A DNA stretch of 58,884 bases from Alkalibacterium thalassium (GTDB lineage Bacteria; Bacillota; Bacilli; Lactobacillales; Carnobacteriaceae_A): NCBI RefSeq assembly GCF_900101165.1, contig NZ_FNFK01000009.1, positions 1 to 58,884 of the forward strand, read 5' to 3'. Both the position numbers and the translations under genes were made by a program. Shown piece after piece: positions 15,940 to 23,973 of this stretch (the first letter of the stretch is position 1; each line of letters starts with the position of its first letter). The notes beneath the pieces were generated by a model. The model ran no database searches, was not told where the DNA came from, and worked only from the letters and a program-made list of their open reading frames with translations.

Positions 15940-16923
15940 ATGAAAGCATGGACAATCAACAAACCTGGGGGAAGAGATCAGCTGACTCAAGTTGAAAAAG
16001 AAAGGCCTGTACCGGCCGAAGGGGAAATTCTTATAGAGGTAAAGGCAGCCGGAATCAACCGTACGGATACGCTAACGAGGCAGAATACAGCTCTTGAAAA
16101 ACCTTATCCCATTCTGGGTGTGGAAGTCAGCGGAGTAGTAGCCGAAAACCACGCGGCGCATACCCACTTAACAGAAGGCACACGGGTCATGGGGCTGGTT
16201 AATCATGGGGGATACGCCGAGTATGTGACCATGCCGGCCGATCGAGCTATGGTGATCCCTGAATCCCTGACCTTTGACGAAGCCGCCGCAATACCCGAGG
16301 TGTTCATGACTGCCTATCAGACCCTTTACTGGCTCGGAGAACTGAAACAGCATGAAAAAGTACTTATCCACGCTGCTGGAAGCGGGGTAGGCACTGCAGC
16401 GATTCAGCTCGCTCGTTACCTCAGTGAAGCAGCAGTTGTAGCAACAGCCGGTCAGCCTGAAAAACTTGAACTGGCCAGAGAACTTGGCGCGAGCATTGAA
16501 ATCAATTACAAGAAAGAAGCTTTCGATGAAGTCGTTCTGCAGCAGACAAGTGAGCATGGCGTGGATGTCATCCTGGATTTCGTTGGGGCATCATACTGGG
16601 AAAAGAACTTAGCCAGCTGTGCAGTCGATGCACGGTGGATCCTGATCGGAACATTAGGCGGCTCAACAGTTGAATCTGTCTCTCTAGGGAAGCTGATGAA
16701 AAAGAGGATCGCTTTAAAAGGTACACTGCTCACCCCTAGAAGCGATGAGTATAAAGCTGAACTGACCAGAGAATTTTCTGAAGCCTGTCTGCCTCTATTT
16801 GAAGAGGGAAGGCTCGCACCGGTCATTCATTCGGTTGTACCTTTCAGTGACCTGCCAGAGGCGCACCGTCAGATGGAAGACAATGAAAACTTAGGAAAGA
16901 TCATTCTATCTCTTGATGACTGA
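15940..16923 (+). CDS. Zinc-independent quinone oxidoreductase-like alcohol dehydrogenase
   Basis: 327-residue medium-chain dehydrogenase/reductase. It has the GroES-like N-terminal half and a Rossmann half with AAGSGVGTAAIQLAR near residues 145-159. The cysteine cluster for structural zinc is absent, as in the QOR/zeta-crystallin/PIG3 branch, which reduces quinones or enals with NADPH. Placement beside the mhq pair suggests a shared role in electrophile or quinone stress, but it is on the opposite strand and separate promoters are needed. AAAGGGGAA precedes the ATG. Confidence 0.85.
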   Translation: MKAWTINKPGGRDQLTQVEKERPVPAEGEILIEVKAAGINRTDTLTRQNTALEKPYPILGVEVSGVVAENHAAHTHLTEGTRVMGLVNHGGYAEYVTMPADRAMVIPESLTFDEAAAIPEVFMTAYQTLYWLGELKQHEKVLIHAAGSGVGTAAIQLARYLSEAAVVATAGQPEKLELARELGASIEINYKKEAFDEVVLQQTSEHGVDVILDFVGASYWEKNLASCAVDARWILIGTLGGSTVESVSLGKLMKKRIALKGTLLTPRSDEYKAELTREFSEACLPLFEEGRLAPVIHSVVPFSDLPEAHRQMEDNENLGKIILSLDD

Positions 16924-16982
16924 TTTTTTATTAACGAATTTACAAGAATAACAGTATTCACCAGTAAGCATCATACAAAATG

Positions 16983-17026
16983 ATCCCGTCTGTGTCCCAG
17001 AAGTTTTTCTGTGAAGCAGACGGGAT
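16983..17026. terminator. Terminator-like hairpin
   Basis: Perfect 10-bp stem ATCCCGTCTG (16983-16992) and CAGACGGGAT (17017-17026), followed by TT, between convergent genes. The T run is short, so it may be weak. Confidence 0.55.
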
Positions 17027-17083
17027 TTAATGTAGAAAAGGTGCTGACTTTCGCGATACGTAGAATGTTCACCAAAGATTTTC

Positions 17084-17797
17084 TTAATAGTAGTATTCGG
17101 ACTCTTCGATTTCAGCTGTGACTGAACGGTGGTTGTTCTGAAGGGTCTTCTGGATATCTTGGACTTCGTAGTAGAGTTCGTTGAGCATATCGATGTTTCG
17201 ACCGATGGTTTCTTTCGTACTCCAGTCAGAAAAGATATTATCGAAGAAAATATCAAAGAAGCGGTGCATTTCACCGAGTTCCTCGTAAGTCAGATCTGTT
17301 TCCATCTGAACATCCTTCAGTTCCTTCTTGTATCGGTCGATGGCCGTCTCAAGGTGGGTCAGTTCTTTTTCTGCCTGATCGATTTTGTTGTATTTAATCA
17401 GGTCAGTGAACAAGCCGTCTGAAAACAGATCCCAGGTGGCCATGGAATCGGCTGAATCAAGCTTGTCGAGCGTGGCATCGAGCCTGTCCAGAACGGTTTG
17501 GCCGGCTTTATATGCTTCGTTTATTTCCTTGATCTGATCCTTCAGTTCCAGCCGTTTCTGGTGTTCCTGAGTCAGTTTCTCCCTGAATGAATCATCAGAC
17601 AGTGACAGCTCATGCTTGAGAACATTCAGTCTTCTTTCTGTATCCTGGACCTGTTCACTCAGCGCCTGGAAGTCTTCGCGGGCTTCGAGAAATAGAGCAG
17701 TCATCCGGTCGAGATAAATCTTTGCCTCAAGCTGTTCCTGTTTTTCCTTTTCCAGTCTTTTCAGTTCGATCTGAAGCTGCTGGTATGTAGGGTTCAT
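17084..17797 (-). CDS. Coiled-coil protein of unknown function
   Basis: 237 residues, strongly charged and helical. Heptad-like coiled coil is evident from about 5 to 110 and again 135 to 165. Between them is a hydrophobic WDLFSDGLFTDL segment, and FFDIFFDNIFSDW follows near 190. The tail ends in three Tyr. There is no signal peptide or membrane helix, so it should be cytosolic. No family is recognised. An AAGGAGG site precedes the ATG. The ~330-base leader contains several competing inverted repeats. Confidence 0.7.
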   Translation of the reverse strand: MNPTYQQLQIELKRLEKEKQEQLEAKIYLDRMTALFLEAREDFQALSEQVQDTERRLNVLKHELSLSDDSFREKLTQEHQKRLELKDQIKEINEAYKAGQTVLDRLDATLDKLDSADSMATWDLFSDGLFTDLIKYNKIDQAEKELTHLETAIDRYKKELKDVQMETDLTYEELGEMHRFFDIFFDNIFSDWSTKETIGRNIDMLNELYYEVQDIQKTLQNNHRSVTAEIEESEYYY

Positions 17798-18133
17798 AAG
17801 TGCTCCTCCTTTTAGTGCATTCAGTTTAACATATAATTAAAGTAAGAATAATCGGTCTGGAGAGTGATTTTTAAAGGGTGTCTCTTCACTTAATGAATGT
17901 TAAAACCCACTTGGATGGTAAACAGAGGAAAGTGGGTCGTAAGATGGGTTTTAGAATCAGCTCGCTGGTTTTTCCCGTCTTGAGTGAGTCGCAAGACGCA
18001 TCTTGGAACCCACTCTCATAAAAAAGCAGTCTTAGTTCGTCATAAGCCTCGACCTAGCACCACTCATAACCTGTACTCCAGACCCAGTGAATTTAACAAA
18101 ACGACTCAGGATATGAAACACAAAATAAGAAAA
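17798..18133. promoter_or_regulatory. Leader region with competing inverted repeats
   Basis: Between the coiled-coil gene and nhaC there is no gene. AAAACCCACTT (17902-17912) can pair either with AAGTGGGT (17930-17937) or with TGGGTTTT (17945-17952), and a third arm ACCCACT is at 18008-18014. A separate hairpin has arms CGTCTTG (17976-17982) and CAAGACG (17992-17998). The mutually exclusive pairings lie in the minus-strand 5' leader of the coiled-coil gene. No known riboswitch or T-box motif is recognised. Confidence 0.4.
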
Positions 18134-18176
18134 AAGCAATGAGACACCATTAAAGATCGACGGCCTCCCATTGCTT
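18134..18176 (-). terminator. Terminator of nhaC
   Basis: Arms AAGCAATG (18134-18141) and CATTGCTT (18169-18176). On the minus strand the hairpin is followed by a T run, about 45 bases past the nhaC stop. Confidence 0.7.
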
Positions 18177-18219
18177 CTAATTTTAATACTAAAACTGTTC
18201 AGTTCAATATCTATCTCTA

Positions 18220-19674
18220 CTAAGCATTGGTCAGGTGAGCCTTACCGGACACCTTGTTCTTCTGCTTGCGCTCGGATTTCTTATGCAGGGGTTCTTCTTT
18301 TTCTGTCATTGTAAATCCGGTTGCTGCATAGATCAGCGTGATTACTGGTGTAATGAACGCCAGGAAGGTAAACGGCAGATATTCGATTACCGGGATACCT
18401 AATGTAGTCGTAGCAAACAGTCCGGCACCGACCCATGGGAACAGCGTACCTGACAAGGTTGCAGCAGCTTCTACTGTACGTGACAGGTTCTCGGGCTTAA
18501 GATTCATTCGGTCATATAGTGGTTTCATGATTGTCCCCGTCATAACTGAAGAAAAGTAGATCGCTCCACCAATTGCTAAAGTAAAGTAACCGAATAATAA
18601 AGTCAGTAAAGTCAGTGAGAAATGGCTCTGTATTTTGTGAGCAAAGGAATCAAGCAGTGATTCCAGTACGCCTGATTCTGCCAGCATGCCACCGAGTCCT
18701 AAGGCAAACAGGAACAACGCGATTAGCGGAAGCATATCAGTGATCCCTCCACGCTGGAGCAGTTCGTTCACTGTTTCATTACCGTAATCAGTGGTGTATC
18801 CGTCGTACATGATATTGAAGACGGAGGACAGCGTGTATCCTTGGTAGAAGACCGCCAGCAGTCCGCCGTACATAGCCGCTGAAAAAATAGATATAACAGC
18901 TGGTTTTTTCCACAGCATCATGCCGACCAGAAATAAAATAGGGGTTAGTGAAACCCAGTTAATTGTAAAGTTACCTGACAACTGCTGTAATAATTCATCA
19001 GTTTGAGACGAATCGATCGAGTCGATACTATACCGAAGGCCAATGACTGTAAAGATGATGGCAGTCAGTATAAATGAGGGGACAGCAGTGTATATCATAT
19101 GTTTAATGTGTGCGAAAAGTGAGGCTCCTGTAACGGTCGGAGTCAGATTAGTCGTATCAGATAGCGGCGATACCTTATCTCCAAAATAGGCACCACTTAG
19201 GATAGCACCGGCAGTAATCCCCGATGGAACTCCGATCGTCTGACCGACTCCCATCATGGCTACTCCGGCAGTACCAATCGCTCCCCATGATGTTCCTGTT
19301 GTTGTTGCCACTACTGCTGTAAATATGAGCGTCGTCAGCAGGAAGAATCTCGGTGAAATCATGTTAATGCCGTAATAGACAAGTGCCGGCACAGTTCCTG
19401 ATGCGATCCATGTCCCGATCAGAATACCGACATTGATCAGGATAAGAACGGATTCCAGTGACTGCCCCATCGATTTGAACAGGACATTCTGGACGTTTGC
19501 GTACGTGTAGCCCAGTTTAAGCATGAACGGAATCATAATGAACATGGCGATAAACATAAGGACTTGTATAGGCGCCTCAAAGACGAGGATCCCAATGGAA
19601 ATAACCGAAATGATCGTAAGTAGTATCGCTAGTGCAAATAAAAAGCCTGGTTTCTTTACTTCTGTGTTCTGCAA
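18220..19674 (-). CDS. nhaC: Na+/H+ antiporter, NhaC family
   Basis: 484-residue integral membrane protein with about 11-12 hydrophobic helices. The NhaC-type conserved block TGTSWGAIGTAGVAMMGVG is near residues 124-142, followed by GAYFGDKVSPLSDTTNL near 181-197. It exchanges internal Na+ for external H+ and supports pH and salt homeostasis. The start is TTG with AAAGGAG seven bases upstream; no nearby ATG preserves the N-terminus. The C-terminal tail is basic and cytosolic. The next gene upstream on the same strand encodes a betaine-binding protein, so salt adaptation is a plausible shared theme. Confidence 0.88.
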   Translation of the reverse strand: MQNTEVKKPGFLFALAILLTIISVISIGILVFEAPIQVLMFIAMFIMIPFMLKLGYTYANVQNVLFKSMGQSLESVLILINVGILIGTWIASGTVPALVYYGINMISPRFFLLTTLIFTAVVATTTGTSWGAIGTAGVAMMGVGQTIGVPSGITAGAILSGAYFGDKVSPLSDTTNLTPTVTGASLFAHIKHMIYTAVPSFILTAIIFTVIGLRYSIDSIDSSQTDELLQQLSGNFTINWVSLTPILFLVGMMLWKKPAVISIFSAAMYGGLLAVFYQGYTLSSVFNIMYDGYTTDYGNETVNELLQRGGITDMLPLIALFLFALGLGGMLAESGVLESLLDSFAHKIQSHFSLTLLTLLFGYFTLAIGGAIYFSSVMTGTIMKPLYDRMNLKPENLSRTVEAAATLSGTLFPWVGAGLFATTTLGIPVIEYLPFTFLAFITPVITLIYAATGFTMTEKEEPLHKKSERKQKNKVSGKAHLTNA

Positions 19675-19776
19675 GTTAAAACTCCTTTGTGTTTAGTTTT
19701 AATTGTCATATTGCTGAATATAGGTAGTTCAGAAAGCAGCTGAACCGTCCAGATTAATTCAATTACTGAACGGTAC

Positions 19777-19822
19777 TATAGGAAAAGAGCTTAGAGTAAA
19801 GACTACAAGCTCTTTTCCTATA
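19777..19822. terminator. Perfect 16-bp hairpin after the betaine-binding gene
   Basis: TATAGGAAAAGAGCTT (19777-19792) and AAGCTCTTTTCCTATA (19807-19822) pair perfectly around a 14-base loop, about 30 bases downstream of the betaine-binding protein stop. There is no strong T run outside the stem on the minus strand, so it may terminate by the A/T part of the stem or protect the mRNA. Confidence 0.65.
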
Positions 19823-19850
19823 GGTTTGCTGTTTCAAGGCACTGAGTATC

Positions 19851-20750
19851 TTACTCAGTTTCGCCTGTCAGGTCTTCGATCGAATCGATATCCATATATT
19901 CTGGAACAACGAGTCCGATTACCGTGCCTTCCATGTTGACGCCCATATCGACAATATCGTCACCATACTGTTCAAGATATGCGCCTTGAGTTGTAGGTAG
20001 CCATGGTGCAACAGTTGCATCTACTTCACCTTGAGCAAGTGCCTGGAAAAGAATGGATGGATCGACATTTGATACAGTGACATCAAATCCATGTTCTTCA
20101 AGGATCTGTGAAATGACTTGTGAAGACGCACGTTCTGAATCCCAAGGGAATGACCCAAGTTCGATTGACTGCCCGTCCACTTCATCTATACCTTCGACCC
20201 AGCTGTCAGTGAGGTCACGATTCTCTTCGATCCAGTCTGATGCCGCTTCGTCAAACTCCATATCCTGTGCATCCAGCATGATCTGCTGCATATCATCGAC
20301 TTCCCAAGAGAAGTTTTCCAGGATAGCGTACGCTTCAGGCATTTCTTCTTCAAAACCTATACGGGACATGGTGTGGACAAACTCGCTGTCGCCATAAATA
20401 CCTTCAGGATCCTCAAGAAACTTCAAATCATACATCTCGAACTTATAGTGTGGGGTCCAGCCGGTAACGACTAGTGGTTCTTCATTTGCTATAGCCGAGT
20501 CAATCTGACCCATCATTCCTGCAGTTGAACTTGTTTCCAGCTCCCAGTCGCCCAGGTTATCATACGCGTTCAGAGCCTGTTCAGTTGTTTCGGTAATACC
20601 AGCACCAGGTTCTATACCAGTGATTGTGTAATCCAGCTGGTCGCCTATGCTGGCGTCTTCCCCGTTCTGTGCTGCATCGTCTCCACAAGCGGCCAGGAGT
20701 AGTCCGGCTGAAGCAAGAGAAACGAGTTTTAAAGGTGTTGATTTAATCAT
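19851..20750 (-). CDS. Glycine betaine-binding lipoprotein (OpuAC-like), orphan
   Basis: 299 residues starting at MIKSTP; an in-frame ATG six codons earlier is rejected because its GAG-GAC codons form the GGAGG ribosome-binding site. The signal peptide ends in the lipobox LLAAC, giving a membrane-anchored lipoprotein. Trp residues expected for a quaternary-amine cage occur in GWTPHYKF, FPWDSE and APWLPTT. The two lobes are in the order ITGIEPGAG...GWTPH first and GSFPWDSE...APWLPTT second, the reverse of the usual ProX-type order. No permease or ATPase gene adjoins it, so it must work with a transporter elsewhere. Confidence 0.85.
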   Translation of the reverse strand: MIKSTPLKLVSLASAGLLLAACGDDAAQNGEDASIGDQLDYTITGIEPGAGITETTEQALNAYDNLGDWELETSSTAGMMGQIDSAIANEEPLVVTGWTPHYKFEMYDLKFLEDPEGIYGDSEFVHTMSRIGFEEEMPEAYAILENFSWEVDDMQQIMLDAQDMEFDEAASDWIEENRDLTDSWVEGIDEVDGQSIELGSFPWDSERASSQVISQILEEHGFDVTVSNVDPSILFQALAQGEVDATVAPWLPTTQGAYLEQYGDDIVDMGVNMEGTVIGLVVPEYMDIDSIEDLTGETE

Positions 20751-21070
20751 ACGTGTTGTGTCCTCCATTAGTAATTTTAGTATTTCATGAAAATTTCATT
20801 GAATTTTCACTCCGCATATTACCGTAGCATAAATAGTTGTATGACGCAAAAATTGGCAGAACAGGAAGAATCTAATAGAAGAAAATTAATCGTCTAATCG
20901 GTATAACGTAAATAATTTAAGAAATTTATTAGAATTTTCTCATTTTGTAATTCTAACCGAAACTAATGGATCGTTTCTCATTTAATCGGGATGTTTGATA
21001 GTAGAAACTGGCGCTTCGATTAATGGAGGGGTATCATGAACAGGAAGGAAATGTTAAGGAGGGAATGCAG
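20751..21070. promoter_or_regulatory. A+T-rich intergenic region
   Basis: A 320-base gap between the betaine-binding gene and the aldo/keto reductase relic. A 7-bp hairpin, GAAAATT (20789-20795) and AATTTTC (20802-20808), lies in the leader of the betaine-binding gene. An AAGGAGGG ribosome-binding site at its right end belongs to the relic. Nothing else is recognised. Confidence 0.4.
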
Positions 21071-21850
21071 GTGAAGAAAAGACAGTTGGGAACTACTGGA
21101 ATTAAGGTATCTGAAATAGGATTTGGTGCCTGGCAGTTAGGAAATGGAACAGACTGGTCCGAAATGAGTGACTGACAGGCAGTACGACTAGTTGATGTGG
21201 CATTGGACCAGGGATGCACTTTCTTTGATACGGCACCGAGATATGGGGGAGGCAAAATTGAAATCATCTTAGGTCAGGCTCTTTCAGGGAGACGGAACAA
21301 AGTTCTCATCAGCAGTAAGTGCGGGCATCAGGCTGATAAGGTGACAAATTTTGAACCGGGCGACTTGATTAAGTTAGTAGAAGACACATTGAAGCGCCTG
21401 AATACCGAATATCTGTACAGTACCGTTATCGAAGTGATGTTCAACAACCTTTATCAGGAACCTCTGGAACAGATGACTGCGGCTTATGATAAGGGAGTAG
21501 GACTGATAGTTAAAGTGCCGCTCGACTCGGGATGGCTGACCGGAAAGTATGATGCGGACAGTACATTTACAGGAGCAAGAAGCCGCTGGAGCAAATCGGA
21601 TAGCGAATATGGAGGGGCGATAGTTGATAAAGTCCGAGGAGTTATTGGACCGGACGCCTCGATGATCGATGCAGCTCTTCAGTATATTCTTTCTTACCGG
21701 GAAACAGCGACGGTTATCCCGGGTATGCGGACGAGTGAGCAGGTTAGAGGAAATCTGTCAGCGGCTGATGTGCCTATGTCAGAAGAAATGAAGCAAACGC
21801 TGAGACAATTCTGGATAGAGGAAATTGAAGGCAAAGATTTTCCATGGTAA
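21071..21850 (+). pseudogene. Aldo/keto reductase gene with in-frame stop and internal deletion
   Basis: The frame starts at GTG 21071 after AAGGAGGG and encodes a normal AKR beginning (RQLGTTGIKVSEIGFGAWQLG). TGA at 21173-21175 interrupts it after 34 codons. The same frame continues to 21850 with the family's FFDTAPRYGGG (catalytic Asp, Tyr), LISSKCG, and C-terminal RVRG-like features. A second lesion is visible: LNTEYLYS jumps to TVIEVMFNNLYQEP, skipping roughly 60 residues that normally follow the YxDLYQLH strand. Both lesions are in frame, so only the stop blocks translation. Either lesion alone should inactivate the enzyme. Confidence 0.85.
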
Positions 21851-21887
21851 AGCAACTAAGTAATTGATTTAAGAGTCGCCAGAAAAA

Positions 21888-21925
21888 ATACGGGCCCATA
21901 TTCCTGAAAACAGGAATCAGACCCG
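21888..21925 (-). terminator. Terminator-like hairpin after acetyltransferase gene
   Basis: ATTCCTG and CAGGAAT around AAAA, extended by CGGG/CCCG, with a T run on the minus strand. It follows the minus-strand acetyltransferase gene. Confidence 0.55.
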
Positions 21926-21939
21926 AAAGTCCAGCCTGC

Positions 21940-22374
21940 CTAGGCGTCCGCATTCATTTTTACAAAAGCTAGGCCGCCGAGTTCATTTGAAGAGATAAAC
22001 CCTAGAGATCGGTAAAAGGCCTTAGTTTCTTCGCTGTCGTCGGTCATCAGAACCGTCTGCCTGATATAGTCGAATGCTTCAAGCGTCGACTGCATCAGTT
22101 TACGACCGATTCCTGACCTCTGATAGTCAGGTCTGACCAGGATATCCTGGATATAGACAATCGATGCATGGTCGCTCACCACCCGGATCAGTCCTACAAG
22201 ATGATCGCCATGCCAAGCGGACTCGTAATAGGCACTGCCGTCAAGTAGTCGAGCCATTTTGTCCGGATGATCAGTATAGCCGGTCCACTCGACACTGGCA
22301 TATAGATCCGTCAGTACAGAAACGGATATCGGACTGTTTGTCTTGTATGTAATAACAGGATAATTTTTAGTCAT
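21940..22374 (-). CDS. GNAT-family N-acetyltransferase
   Basis: 144 residues from an ATG preceded by TGGAG. The longer frame upstream encodes an unlikely hydrophobic leader and is not used. The acetyl-CoA pyrophosphate-binding motif is RPDYQRSGIGRKLMQ near residues 82-96, followed by the motif-B segment KAFYRSLGF near 123-131. It transfers acetyl from acetyl-CoA to an amine; the acceptor is unknown. It is convergent with the AKR relic and divergent from the SMP-30 family gene. Confidence 0.85.
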   Translation of the reverse strand: MTKNYPVITYKTNSPISVSVLTDLYASVEWTGYTDHPDKMARLLDGSAYYESAWHGDHLVGLIRVVSDHASIVYIQDILVRPDYQRSGIGRKLMQSTLEAFDYIRQTVLMTDDSEETKAFYRSLGFISSNELGGLAFVKMNADA

Positions 22375-22512
22375 ATAAGCACTCCATTTCATATTATCAT
22401 GATTTAACCTTAGTATACCTGGAAAAGAGTATAATAAAACAGAAAATTGAAGAAACAGATTGATTGGAATTGACAATATTACATGACACTATCAGCCGGA
22501 AGGATGTCACCA

Positions 22513-23343
22513 ATGACTGAACAATTACAATATGAACCGGAACTAATTTTTTATGCCGGAAGTGCACTACTAGAAGGACCCGAATGGGATGAATCGAACC
22601 AGCAGCTGTATTTTATTTCCATATCAGATGGAATCATCTATCGTTTCAATCCGGAAACAACCGAATTGACTACTTACTTAACTGATGGCCCCGTCGGAGC
22701 AGCGGTTCTTGATAATGAAGGCAAGCTCTTGTCTGCTGAAAAAAGCGGGATCTACCGTATCGATCCGGAAACAGGAGAGCGGACATTTATCTGTCAGCCT
22801 AATAAGGATGATCGACTGCGTTACAATGACGGGAAACTGGACCCCAAAGGACGATTTTTCATTGGAACAATGGGTGATGAAGAAGTGATCGAAGGCGCTG
22901 CTGCTTTATATATTGTGGAGGGTTCGGAGTATAAGGAAGTCCTCGATGGCCTGACGATTGCCAATGGACTGGGCTGGTCTGAAGATGGGGCAACTTTCTA
23001 TCATGTTGAATCGGGAGAGAAAATCGTCCGATCATTTGCGTTTGACATGGACACTGGTGAGCTGTCTGGCGAGAAAGTCCTGTTTGAAGTTACAGACGGG
23101 GGCACACCGGACGGGATGTGTGTGGATCTGGACGGACATTTATGGGTTGCAGAATACGGTGGAGGCAAGGCGTGCAAATGGCACTCCACTACTGGAGAGA
23201 AACTGATGGAAGTGCAGATGCCCGTGTCCAACGTCACATCGTGCTGTCTGGGAGGGAAAGAACGGGATCACCTCTATCTGACGACCGCAAAAGAAGAGGG
23301 CGAACCCTTATCAGGGGGACTGTTTAAAGTTCGTATCAGGTAA
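22513..23343 (+). CDS. SMP-30/gluconolactonase family protein
   Basis: 276 residues starting at MTEQLQYEPE; GGAAGG about eight bases upstream supports this ATG over the earlier one at 22483. The six-bladed beta-propeller family shows a metal-binding Glu in EGPEWDE near residue 20, NDGKLDPKGRFFIGTMG near 103, an Asn in IANGLGWSEDG near 148, and the Asp in GTPDGMCVDLDGHLWVA near 194. These are the positions of the divalent-metal site in SMP-30 lactonases. It probably hydrolyses a sugar or other lactone in the cytosol. Confidence 0.85.
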   Translation: MTEQLQYEPELIFYAGSALLEGPEWDESNQQLYFISISDGIIYRFNPETTELTTYLTDGPVGAAVLDNEGKLLSAEKSGIYRIDPETGERTFICQPNKDDRLRYNDGKLDPKGRFFIGTMGDEEVIEGAAALYIVEGSEYKEVLDGLTIANGLGWSEDGATFYHVESGEKIVRSFAFDMDTGELSGEKVLFEVTDGGTPDGMCVDLDGHLWVAEYGGGKACKWHSTTGEKLMEVQMPVSNVTSCCLGGKERDHLYLTTAKEEGEPLSGGLFKVRIR

Positions 23344-23598
23344 AAAAGATAATCGAATAAGCTAAAATCTGAAAGGCAAGGTCAAATCGTTAAGCGTTTG
23401 GTCACTCTAGAATCAAATCGATTGATTCCCGATACAGCACATCCTTTTATACTCTTTGAAGTAAAAGCGAGGAAGGCCGCCCAATTCAGGCAATCTTAAA
23501 CGGTCTAGTCTACTGACTGTGTCGTAAGACGCGAAATCAGCCAGGCTAGCTCTCCTTAAAGCTGTGAGTTCGCCCAGGTCTAATACAAATTAATTATG
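23344..23598. other. Non-coding block ahead of a strong terminator
   Basis: About 255 bases with no open frame of useful length on either strand. The DNA is mixed in composition, not A+T-rich like other gaps, and runs directly into a strong terminator at 23599. It may be the 3' tail of the SMP-30 transcript or an unannotated small RNA. No known RNA family is recognised. Confidence 0.35.
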
Positions 23599-23630
23599 AA
23601 AAATCCGGCTGAACTGAGCCGGATTTTTTT
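23599..23630. terminator. Strong terminator, possibly bidirectional
   Basis: Stem AAAAATCCGGCT (23599-23610) and AGCCGGATTTTT (23617-23628), 6-base loop and a seven-T run. Confidence 0.88.
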
Positions 23631-23772
23631 GTCCTCATAGTTCTTTAGTGACTCGGCTAAAGTCACTTGCTGAATATGGGAGATATAATCAATATACATC
23701 TGAAGTCCCTGTCTTTTTTGTGAAAAAAAGGGTAAACTTAAGCTGACTAATTCATTTGAAGGAGGAAAGCCC

Positions 23773-23973
23773 ATGCAACTAATGACTGACTATTTTGCCA
23801 TTCTGCTGCCTTTAATTATACTGCAGCTTATTCTACTGGTTACCGCAATTGTTCATCTGGTCAGGAATGACCGGCTGTCTCAATCAAATAAGATCATCTG
23901 GGCACTGGTGATCGTTTTCGTTAATATTATCGGCCCGATTATTTATCTGATTTTTGGAAGGAAAGAAGACTGA
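23773..23973 (+). CDS. Small membrane protein with PLDc_N domain (YxlE-like)
   Basis: 66 residues with two hydrophobic helices (about 9-30 and 40-62) joined by a short charged loop, ending GPIIYLIFGRKED. This is the pattern of the phospholipase-D N-terminal membrane domain found alone in B. subtilis YxlE. AAGGAGG precedes the ATG. Its TGA overlaps the ATG of the ABC ATPase gene, so translation is likely coupled. The order YxlE-YxlF-YxlG matches the tail of the B. subtilis sigY operon, but no sigma or anti-sigma gene is present here. Confidence 0.85.
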   Translation: MQLMTDYFAILLPLIILQLILLVTAIVHLVRNDRLSQSNKIIWALVIVFVNIIGPIIYLIFGRKED

